Positions 12,101-24,100 of a DNA stretch of 64,000 nucleotides are shown here, piece by piece. Made by a program: the position numbers and the translations under genes. The DNA is from Lepidostoma basale (lineage: Eukaryota; Arthropoda; Insecta; Trichoptera; Lepidostomatidae): the NCBI GenBank assembly GCA_022606425.2, contig JAHDVF020000067.1, forward strand, positions 1,302,001-1,366,000, read 5' to 3'. Below the pieces are notes generated by a model. The model was given only the letters and a program-made list of their open reading frames with translations, did not search any database and was not told the DNA's origin. The stretch's first letter is position 1; each line of letters begins with the position of its first letter.

Positions 12101-15100
12101 ATCACTGTTCAAGAAACAATAAATAAATCACTTTCAACATAGACAAATCTTATCACTTTTAAATAATAATTAAATAAAACGATGTTTTTTAACTACTTCC
12201 ACTTTTGTCTTTATTTAGACAGCGACCGGTTTCGCCAGGCCTGGCGAAACCGGTCGCTGTCTAAAGAAAGACAAAAGTGGAAGTAGTTAAAAAACATCGT
12301 TTTATTTAATTATTATTTAAAATGAACTTCCATCAAGAGATTTCAGTAAAATCATTTGATTATCTTATCACTTTTAGACAAATCCGACATTGTGAGAGAG
12401 AAAACAATACGTTTTAGCAAAAAAAATGTGTTTCTATTTTTCACTAAAAATTGTAAAATTTATTTGTAAATATTATTGACGAATCGGAAAATTAGAAACG
12501 CGTACGCTGTAAGGAAACTCCCAATTCGACCGCCAAAATACGTTTTTATATATATTTGTCGTCAAATAAATAACCCGGAAATTATTTAGCTGTAAGAGAA
12601 TTTGTTTTTCCACAACAGTTATCTACGACAACCCCAACAACAAGATTCGATTTATATTCTCAAGTGTAATCTCGAGTAATCCCAGTAGTATATCTTATCT
12701 TGTCAGGTTATTATTTATGCGTCTAATCTAATTAGTGATAAGTAGGTTGTACATAAATTCATCTGTTAATGAAAAGACCTAACCTACCAAAGGTAATGCC
12801 AGTAGGTAGAGTTATAATACGTCTAAATCGCATAGCTTTGGATGTGGCATTATTAATGAATATCAGGTTACTTCTAAATAGATATAATTTTGCTCTAAAT
12901 TATAAAATTTAAACGAACAATTTGATTCTTTCTGTGTTATCAATGGTAATATTCCCTAGTTTTTTGTTTTATAAATATTTGAATTGAATTATTTTTTGTT
13001 TCTAGAACACTGATGTAAAAATTCATATTACATATTTAACACAAATGTAAACTTATTTTTTCTGGAAGTTATATATTATTTTATGGGAAAGTCATGTCTA
13101 GTTATTTTGATAATGCCTTAGAAAGACTAAAATGTCAATGCCGTAAGATTTAATAAATTTTTCATGAAATGGACGTTTTTATTCATTTTAATTAACTTAA
13201 TTTAGTATTGAATATTATGAAAACATTTTCTAAAGAAATTAATGCACCATCGCCGTTAGTTTCTCTAGAAAACTCCGCCTTCCTGAAAAGGTATGCAGAC
13301 AGAATGAACCGCGACACTGTTCTTTCCTGACATGGTTCCTTGACTTTCATACGACGTGTCACGCACGCTCGTTGATTTCTCAAACTCCCCACGTGGCCGA
13401 CATTTAATATGTTATTGATTAAATGGTACCGCGTTTTCTTCAGTCTTCCTATATTTCAAGATGAATTTTGAAAACATACTGTTATAACCACATTTAAAAT
13501 CAAATTGCATTGATGTGTGTCACTGTAGTAAAAAAATTAGCTTACCTGTTATATGAATTTCAATGTATACTACTTAATATTTATTTTTTTAGTATAAATA
13601 TTCAAGAAATACATTAAATAAATTTTTTTCTGTGTTCGCCATACTTTGTGTGGTAGATGATTTATATCTTTTTTCTTTTTTATATACTTTGTATACAACA
13701 CCAACTTTTTAAACAAATAAAAATTAAATATCTAACATGTTTCGGACTACCCTCAGTGATATTGTATAGATATTTAACATATTATAAAATTATAACTGTT
13801 AATTCAAAAACTTTGTTTTATATCACAAACTGCATTTATTTTACTTTACGACAGCTGTTTCATCAATCAATGTTGACATCATCAGGTGTTACAAAAGTAT
13901 ATATCAAATGTCAAATTTTTGTAATTTTTCGAATCTTGGTGTATTCCTAAAAAATAATAGTTTTTGTAAAACAAAGTTTTTGAATTAACAGTTATAAAAT
14001 GTTAAAATATCATAGTGTTTCGGCCAAAACAATGGACTATTAAATTGTTTACAAATATGGTTAGTTTTGACTGATGTTACCTTACCTGTCTGTCAAAACT
14101 GACCATATTTGTTTGACCACATAAGTTTATAATATTTTAAATATCTATATTATATCACTGAGGAAGGACCGGGTAGTCCGAAACATGTTTTATATTTAAT
14201 TTTAATTTGTTTTAAAAGTAAGTGTTGTATAAAAAAGAAAAATATAATTCATTAAATAAGATGAGAGCAGAATAAATGCGGTAGAGATAAGTAGACGTAT
14301 GTGTGATAGAACGATGTACGACAGAATCTCAAATGCTGATATAAGGCAGAAATGTAGAGCGAAAGAATGTATTATGAACAAAATTATGAATGGATCGCTG
14401 GGTTGGTTCGGACATATGGTGCGCATGGGTAAAGAAATAATGGTTAAAAAAGTATACGTGAACGATGTAAGTGGAGTAAGGAGTCAAGATAGACCGAGGA
14501 AAACATAGCATGACCAAATTAATCAAATATTAAAGGTTAGTCATGTCACAAGCCGGAAGAATCGACGTGCGTGTATGACTCGATGTCTGAATGTGGAGGA
14601 AGCTAGAGAGGTATGTCAGGATAGAGTAGTGTGGCGGTCCATTATCTTAGCCTACACCTGCGGGGAAACGGTATGATGGTTTGTTTGTTTGTTAAAAAAT
14701 TGTTTACAAATATGGTCAGTTTTGATAGAAAGGTCAGATAACATATGTCAAAACTGACCATATTTGTAAAGAATTTTAAAATATTTTAAATTTCTAGAAG
14801 GACCGGGTAGTCCGAAAATGTGTGTTATTTAATTTTTATTTGTTTATAAAGTTAGTGTTGTATACAATAATAAAGAAAAAAGAAGAATATAATATATATT
14901 ATATAATTTAAATTTAATTTGCAATTTTTCAGGCTTTATGTATTTAATTTGAAGTTCATGGGTTATAAATTTCATTTATGAAAACAAATATTTACCTCAC
15001 AACGCTATAGACCTGCGCCACCTTATATTCCGCTTATCTCCGGAGATGCTAAGTCCGCGAATCCTGCAAGAAGGACGTGTTTTTGCCGCAAACCAGATGC

Positions 15101-18100
15101 GAGGGCTGATCCAGGGTAATTATTTCGTATCCTGATGTGTCCATTGCGGGAGTCCTGCCAGAGGAAGAGAGAATAATGGAAGCTGCCAAGGATTAATTCC
15201 AAATTAGATTAATTAAGATGATGAAAAATGTTGATGTTTCAATAACGTATACATAAAACTTTTGCATTGTGTGTTCTGACTAAGATACGCTCAGATATTT
15301 AACATCCATCATTCATTTTAGATAAATATAAACACTGTGGAATTCCATAATGACGATTTTTTTTATGAAATAAAACACTTTGTTTTCCACTGAATTTATA
15401 TCGTTCTCCCGATGATGAAGGACCCTTCGAAACATGTCGAAATAAACAAACTTAAAATAAAGTGTTTTAATTCATAAAAAAATCCATCATTCATGTTTTT
15501 TTTTCTTCTTCTTCTTATTCCTCTTAGTTAAGGTCATATGGCCTGTTTTTGACGGTGGGCTGTCCTGCGATGATGATGTCCAGCCATCTCTTCATCTCTT
15601 CGGCGGCCTCCCTGCAATCTCTTGCTGCTTGGGTTTTCATCCTTAACAATTTTTGCAATTCTTGTAATCTCCATGCAGTCCGCGTGGTCTCTCCAATGCG
15701 CCTACTGCTTCTTCCCCGTCTCACTATGTCTTCAACACCACAGACAGACCTTATCTTTTCAATTTTGATCCGATCTCTGAGGGTTTTGCCTGCGATGGAG
15801 CGTAGGGTTCGCATTTCTGCTACTCTAAGAAGGTTCTTAGTTCTATTGGTATCGGCTCTGACCTCTATTAAATACGTCATGATGGGGCGAACGCATGACT
15901 TGTATATCTTGACTTTACTTTCATGTTTATTGATTTAAATTTTTATTTTATTTACCATTGTTTATTTTTGTAAGATTCTTTAGCAAATTTTAAACCATTA
16001 TATCTAAACATCAAATCATTTAATACTATTATAATCGATGATATGATTATTGGCTCCACATGTTAGAAGTTTTCTAAACATTGAGTGTATTAATTAAATT
16101 TTCTTATACTCACAATTTGCCTTAAAAAATTCACAGATTAGAAAAATTATCTTAAGGTTAATTTTAGTTTATTTTCGTTCGCATAATATTATCTATTTAT
16201 AGTTTCATAAACAAGGGTATTAAACTCCTTATTAAGATAATAAAGAAGGTTTGTTAACTTTCTTGGTAGATGAAGATTATTGTTACCAAATAACCAACTA
16301 TAACCATCATGACGTCTCTCTGAAGGGGTAGATAGAAATAATGGATTGCCAAACTGTGTTTTCCTCTCATACTTCTCTCGCTTCCTCAACCATCATACAT
16401 TGTGTCATAAAGGCCCGTCGTTTTCTCCAACTCTTCGCGTGTCCGACCTTTAAGATATTGTTTTTATTGTACAACGTCTTCCTTGGTCTTCATCTGTTTC
16501 TTGTACCGTTTACATCGTTAACATATTTTTATTCATCATTTTTTATTCATAAATTATTTAATATATTTATAAAACCCATTCATTTTTTTTGTTCATAACA
16601 TTTTCATTCGTACTGTATTCACTATTGTAACTAATAAAAATTGCGTTTATTTTTAAATGACTAAATTTTTTTAAAAAATCCAAATTGTAATATGCATTGT
16701 TCATTGTAATATACATTTATTAAAATACTCGTATTTACTATTTGACTCTTTTTATTTTATGTCATCAATATAAAATGTAAAAACACACAGTTTGATCCAT
16801 AAGAAAATGCATTTGAAAAATATATTTGGGTATATTCTAGTCTGTATATCACACATTTAATATGAACATTATCTTGGAATTTTTACGATTCTCTATTCTC
16901 TATTCTTTCTTATCGTTATTTGCGCAAGAAGTAAAACGAATTCTCCATGTTTTAAGGCTGCTATTTTTTTCCAAAAATAATACCCCCTGAAGTAAATGTT
17001 ACGAAATTCGACAATTAAACAAAAAGCCTCACTGTTTAAATAAGTACTCATTTAAGACTCTTCTATGTTTTAAGGGTGTGTACAGAGTGAATAAGAACTA
17101 TGAGCTTAATTTAAAAATTAATATGAATGAAAATGTCCATTTTCTAAAAGTTTTGTTATGGTTTTTGGGAATGACATGTTTCGCCTTTCTAAGACATTTG
17201 ATAATACATTAGAATTACGAAATATTTCTTTCCTATAAACTAGAATAAAACTTTTAGTAAACATACGTTTAAATTCGTATTAATTACCTGATTTAATTTG
17301 GGGTTTGAATAAAGTTTACGTAATGAAAGTTTCAAATATAATATAATTTTTATTGTTTTTTTAATCATGAAAACATTTATTTTATTCCCACATTTTATAA
17401 ATCCTTAGTAAGATGTAATATGTCATTTCCATAAAAAATAACTTTAAAAAAAGTTTATAGTAATACCTGATGATGACAACATCAGTCGATCAATAAAAAA
17501 AATATAATATTAACAGTGTTTTAAACTTTAACAGTAATGATGTTGAAGTATCATAGTGTTTCGGCCAAAACAATCGACTATATAAAAAAAAATGTACATA
17601 GAACATTTTTATTTGTATAAATCCTAAAATATAAACTTGCAATCATTATCAAGAAAATATTTTTGATTAGTTATGAAATGCTATTCTTAGTTAAGTATAT
17701 TATGGGAGATAACTGATGTTTGAATATAAATGTGATAATCAAAAATGGTGTAAAAGGCGATAGATTAATAGATCTACCTACCTTAATAGATGACGCAGGT
17801 GTAGAGTGAACTAAAAAATGTAAAGATTTTCTAGCATATATACAAGTTTCAAAAAATTGTCAGATGTGGTGGTCATAAGAAGGGCGGAATGGGGAATGTT
17901 GTTAAACATAAAGCGATCGCTCAACCCAACCAATTACAGGTCATAAGTTCTGTAAGCGCCTAGGCCACCATATTCGGTTTCAGAAAACAATTTACATCTT
18001 CGTCTCTATTGAGATACAATTAATCGTTATTTTAATCTTTACATTTGTAGTCAGCCTGTGAAAATATTTAAGACTCGTAGTTATGAGGGCGTTTGTCTCT

Positions 18101-21100
18101 TAAAAAAACAGTTGAACACGAATAGGAGAATATATTTTGACATGTTTGCCGTTGTTTAGTAGGAAACAAGACACGAGGAATTAGGAAAATGTAAGAAAAT
18201 TGGGCGGCGTAGCGTGGAAACACCGGGAGATCAAATCATTAAGGAAGACTTATTGTGCCTATTTGTGTCATCTCTAGGTACGAATTTCACTCTAAGTTCG
18301 AGACAAGGCCGACAACTTAATACGAAGTACGCCGTAATAATAAATATGTAAAATTTACAGATTATTGTGCTGTATTATAACGTGGGTGTTAACATTGTGC
18401 TAGCGAGGGTAGTGTGTAAAGTATTTAGTGTTTGTAAAACTATAAACTATATACATTATTACGTTAAGAACAAAATGAAACATCATCATTAATGAACAAA
18501 CGCCTTAAAACTGGGATAGCCACAAAGCATAATATAAGAACTCCTAAACAGTTTGAAGACAGAACTTTAAATGGGAACGACCAAGTCCCAGTCCAAGTCT
18601 TATTGTTTCTTAAACAATTTGCCGTTTTTGACAACACAAAGTTATGGCGAACATAGAATAAATGATATAGAATCCCATATTAAATTATTATTATGAATTA
18701 AAACACCATCGACAAAACTAAATGTCTTACAATATCCAGACAGCCTCTATGATGCAAACTTACGATAGACCCTTAAAACAGGTCATGAAGTTCAGATATC
18801 TCGGTGTAGAGACTAATAAATTGGCAGTTATTCCCGGATGCCTGATGGATACTGTATGGGATAATTAGCTAGTAAAAAGCAAATCTAGAATAAATGAAGC
18901 ATCAAACCCATAATGAATTACAGAATCGAAGCAAGAGCAGACACTGTCAGAACTAAACATCTCGTTAAAGTAGCAGAAATGAAAACATTGCCACCTATCG
19001 TGGAAAGAGCCCTTAGCGATAGAATACCCAACAAAGAGATTCGAAGATCTTGCAAAAAATATTAAACAATTAAGTGGAATAGGCAAGAAGACGATTCTGG
19101 AGGGATCACATTGAAAGATGGATCCAGCAAGAATTCCTATGATCGTGATGACGAGACTCCAGAGGATCTTCAACCACCAGGACGATCATCAAAGAGATGG
19201 TGAGAAAACTGAACGTCTTCATCATTGGAAGAATTGATATCCTGTATTAACAGATTGTAAAATCTACAAAAGAGGAATGTTTCGCCTGCCTAAGGCATCA
19301 TCAAATGTACTCGTATTTACATACATTTGATATTGCCTTAGAGAGGCGAAATTAAACTAAATCTTTATCATTAATTTTAATAAAACTTTTATAAAACAAA
19401 TATTTTATAATTAATATGATTGAAAACGTCCATTTTTTATGTTTTATTATACGTTGTACGACAGAATTTCAAATGTTGATACAGCAAGAAATTATTATAT
19501 TATGAACAAAATTATAAAAAGATCGCTGCATTTGTTAGAACATATAGAACGTATAGATAAAAAAAGAATGGTTTATAATGTATACGTTAACGATGTGAAT
19601 GGAGTACGTACTCTGGAAATATCGAGAAGATATGATATGACGAATCAAATGTTTAAGTTCGGCCATGTTAGAACAATCGACTTGCTATGTAAATGTAATG
19701 AAAGCTAGAGAGGTGTATCAAGATAAAGTATTGTGGCGATCCTTTATTTCTGCCTATCCTTCCGGGGAAACGGCGTAATGGTGTTGTTATTTTATTATAT
19801 TTTATGGAGATGACATGTTTCGGTTTGAATCGATTTTTTGGGTCGTTAAATATCGAAGATAAAATGAAGGAACAGGACTTTGAAAGTAAAATGAAGGAAC
19901 AATCCGAGAAAGGTTTATATGAGAAAGACTTCTAAGAAGGATTAATTTTATCTCAATAGAGACGAAGATGCAAACTGGAAACTGAATATGGTGATCGAGG
20001 TGTTTACAGGACTAATGACCTGTCATTGGTTGGGTTAAGCGCACGCTTCATGTAATTACAACATTCACCTTTCCACCTTTCTTATGACCACCATGTCTGA
20101 CAAATTTTTTTTAGAAGTTGTATATATGTTAATATCTAACACCACAATGGAAATGCCTCTATAATAACGCCACAATGTCCGTTCAAATCCAAAACCAGAA
20201 GACCAAACCAATTGAGCTGCAACGGGGAGTCAGACAAGGGGATGTGATATCTCCGAAGCTGTTCACTTGTGCTTTGGAAGATATGTTTAAAACTTTGGAC
20301 TGGTCTGAACGTGGCCTCAACATAAATGGCGAATACATTTCTCACCTTCGTTTTGCGGATGACATTGTTATTCTGGCGGAATCTGCTGGGGAGCTAGAAG
20401 GCATGCTAGATGAACTGAACACTGCATCCAGACGAGTGGGTCTCGGGATGAATTTGGACAAGACGAAAGTCATGTATAATGAACATATTATCCCGGGATC
20501 AGTAACCGTCGATGGGTCGGCTCTCGAAGTGGTACAAGAATACACATATCTTGGCTAAATCACACAATTAGGACGAAACAATTTCGAGAAAGAAGCCGAC
20601 CAAAGAATTCAGTTGGGTTGGGCGGCCTTTGGGAAATTACGTTATGTTTTCACTTCCAAAATACCACAATGCCTCAAGACTAAAGTCTTCAACCAGTGCG
20701 TTTTGCCAGTCATGACGTACGGAGCCGACACGTGGACATTGACAAAAGGTCTAGTCTACAGATTCAAGGTTGCCCAGCGCGCCATGGAAAGAGCCATGCT
20801 TGGAATAACCTTGAGGGACAGATTTAGAAACGAATTTATTCGACAACAAACCAAGGTGACTGAGGTGGCTCTACGGATAGGCGGGCTGAAGTGGCGGTGG
20901 GCTGGCCATATCTGTCGGAGAACCGACAGCCGATGGGGAAGACGGGTTCTGGAGTGGAGACCGCGTACAGGATTCCGTAGAGTTGGACGTCCCCCTGCCC
21001 GCTGGACCGACGATCTGAAGAGGATTGCTGGACATGGATGGATGGGAGCGGCAATGGATAGGGGGCGGTGGAGGGCTTTGGGAGAGGCCTACATTAAGCA

Positions 21101-24100
21101 GTGGATGACAGACGGCTGATGATGAACAATTCACATGTCAGTTTCAATGAGCCATCTATGAAGATTAGATTTAAACATTAAGTAGAAGATCTTTATAACG
21201 CAATTTAACGCACTGCTAGATAACGCCTTGAAATGTCACTCCAATTTATATGCTAACTTGGACCTTAGACTTCTAAGAAGCTTTCAGTTTGAAATGTTGT
21301 AAGAATATGATCTGTTTGTATTCGAGTAATATTTCGCTTGTGTGTACCATGCTTTATACAAGAAATTTAATGTATTCTTGGAATTGTTGTACTCAAATTA
21401 ATGTATTCAAATTAAACGACACGTTTCATCTTAAAAACGTTTTAATAAACATTTTTTTTAATATTAACTAAAGAAGATTTCGCATTCCGCATGATTCATA
21501 TAGGACTGAATCTTAGGTAACCAAACTTTTTTGACTTCAGCTTCTGTTACGGATATCTTTTCTTCTCTTCTGGTTCTTAATGTAGGCCTTGTATAAATAA
21601 ATTATGCCTATCGCCCGTGAGTACGAGCATTAGGAACAAAAAACTATTTAGATCTGCCTTTTGTACCACCTGGTGTAGCTATATAGTCCTAGTTTAGATA
21701 GTCTCTCTATCCCCTGGCACGCAGCGACTACTCTTCTCTACTCCGCTCTATCAGTTGTCAACTGCTCCTAGCCCATTTGTCTGTCTACACCCTTAAATAC
21801 AGTATGCTCATTGTCCTTAAATCTCTTCTGTGCTTCCTTTTCCCTTCCATCAGTTCATACACTACACGGTCAATATTATTGTCAATAATTCTATAAATGA
21901 ATGAACTCAGTATGTCTTTAATTGTATCTCAATCGAGACGAAGATGCAAATTGGAAATTGAATATGGTTGATCAAGGTGTTTACAGGACTTATGACCTGT
22001 CATTGGTTGGGTTAAGCGCACGCTTTATGTAATTACAACATTCCTTATTTCACCTTTCTTTATGACCATGTCTGACAAATTTTTGGAAGTTGTATATATG
22101 TTAAAGTCCTATGCCAGATTTCACATGTCAGTTTCAATGTGCCATCTATGAAGATTTTGATTACATATGTTAATCTTTTTAAGATTACTCTAAATATAAT
22201 CTACATACTAACGCGATCTATGGAGATTTATGTTTATTAAGCATTAAGCAGAACATATTTTAACTCAATGTGAAAGGCTACCCCGCCATTAGCGCATTGT
22301 AAGAAGGCGCCTGGAGATGTCACACTCCTATCTATATGCCAAACATTTGACCAGATATAATTACAATATTTTTGTGAATGTATACTTATACTTGTCAGTA
22401 TGTCTGTTTCCACCATTGCGATAAGTGAAACTGTGTCTTTCCAAGTAAATGAAGTTTTGAAAATTTTGACAATCGAAAAAAAAATGTTATGGTCATAATT
22501 ATGGCTATCGAAAATATAAATCGACGGATTAATGGTTGTTTCAAAAAACGTGGGACATTCAGTCCACTCGTCTCATATATTATTTCTTCCACCTGACTCG
22601 ATTACCGCTTCAAAAGTCTTCAGACGTTGTCTCAAGGTCACTCGTATAATCTATAACACTCCGAACAAAGATCACTTCCGTTATTGATGGTTGAGGTATT
22701 AATTTTTTAAAACTCCATTTATAAAAGTAAACACGATTGTTTTATGGTTTTACCTGGATTTAATTTATATAATAAAAAAAACTAATACATCACTCTGGCT
22801 CCCCGAAGGGGTAAGCGAAATAATGGACTGCCACACTTTTCTTTCCTGACATATTTTTCTCGGTTCCTCAACATTTATAAATCGTGTCATGACATTCAAT
22901 ATTTATTTCATTTGATCGTGCCACATTTTCCTCAGTTTTCTTCTTTTTCAAGTTCCATTTACATCGTTAACATATATATTTTTTTAACATTCTTTCTTCA
23001 TTTAGTATTTCCATGTTTCCAAACCATTTTAATGATCCTTTCATTTTTTTTTCATAACACCATCATTCGCATCGCATTCGCTTCTTATACGAGCAGCAAA
23101 AGCCAGTTTTTGTTCTTCCACAAATCCGGGCGTTTCTGGCGGATTGCTTCGCGCAAATTGCGCATAACTTGCAGGTAATATTCCTTATTGACCGTACTAC
23201 CCTGTGGCAAGAACTCATGATGCACCACGCCCCTGCAATCGAAGAAAACTGTGAGCAAAACCTTCACGTTCGACCGAACTTGGCGCGCTTTTTTTGGTCT
23301 TGGCTCATGCGGCAGCTTCCATTGGGATGATTGAGCTTTGGTTTCCACGTCATAACCATAAACCCATGATTCGTCACCAGTTATGACCCTCTGGAGCACA
23401 TTTGGGTCGTCACGGACCGAGTCCAACATCTCCTGAGCAATGTTAACGCGATGCTGTTTTTGGTCGAAATTGAGCAATTTTGGCACGAATTTCGCGGCGA
23501 CCCGACTCATGCCCAAATCATTGGTTAAAATCGAATGGCACGAGCCAATCGATATGTTTAGGTCCTCAGAAACTTCTCTAACGGTGATTCGACGATTGGC
23601 TAATACTATTTTCTTCACTTTATCAATGTTTTCGTCTGTTGTTGACGTGCTCGGGCGTCCGGCACGCTCTTCGTCGTTCATATCTTCTCGGCCCTCTGAG
23701 AACATTTTGTACCACCGATAAACGTTGCTTTGGTCCAAGGTAGCTTCACCATATGCCACAGTCAACATTCGAAATGCGTCCGCGCACTTTATTTTGTTTT
23801 TCACACAAAATTTGATACAGATTCTTTGATCCATTTTTTGGAATAGGCAAAAATCGAAGACGAGCCAAAACACATCCAAGCAAAACAGCTGTCAAAAATT
23901 AACTAAACATTCAAAATGGCCGACCTTATCAGCATAAGTAAGAGACATAAGTACCAACATAACGCTATAAAAAAATCAAAAATCAAATATACGTAGCCAG
24001 CGGAAATTCAAAATTCGCGATACTTTTTGAACAGACCTCGTATTTTTATTCGACACTCTATCATACACAGAGTAACCACACATTAGTCCAAGAGATCTCA

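Larger units (their letters stand above)
13630..14245. repeat. Nested inverted repeats with hammerhead-like motifs
   Basis: There are two hairpins, one inside the other. The outer arms are about 13667-13800 and 14105-14245 (both with ATATCACTGAGG and GTAGTCCGAAACATG in opposite orientation). The inner arms are about 13785-13900 and 13905-14045 (AACTGTTAATTCAAAAACTT). A third small hairpin, ACAAATATGGTTAGTTTTGA, spans 14050-14112. Each inverted pair carries a hammerhead-type core at its loop side. Confidence 0.65.

Noticed and set aside
15549..15938. 129-codon + frame opposite a LINE end
   Set aside because: The - strand frame shows the LINE protein block (AEMRTLRSIAGKTLRD); the + frame is its shadow.
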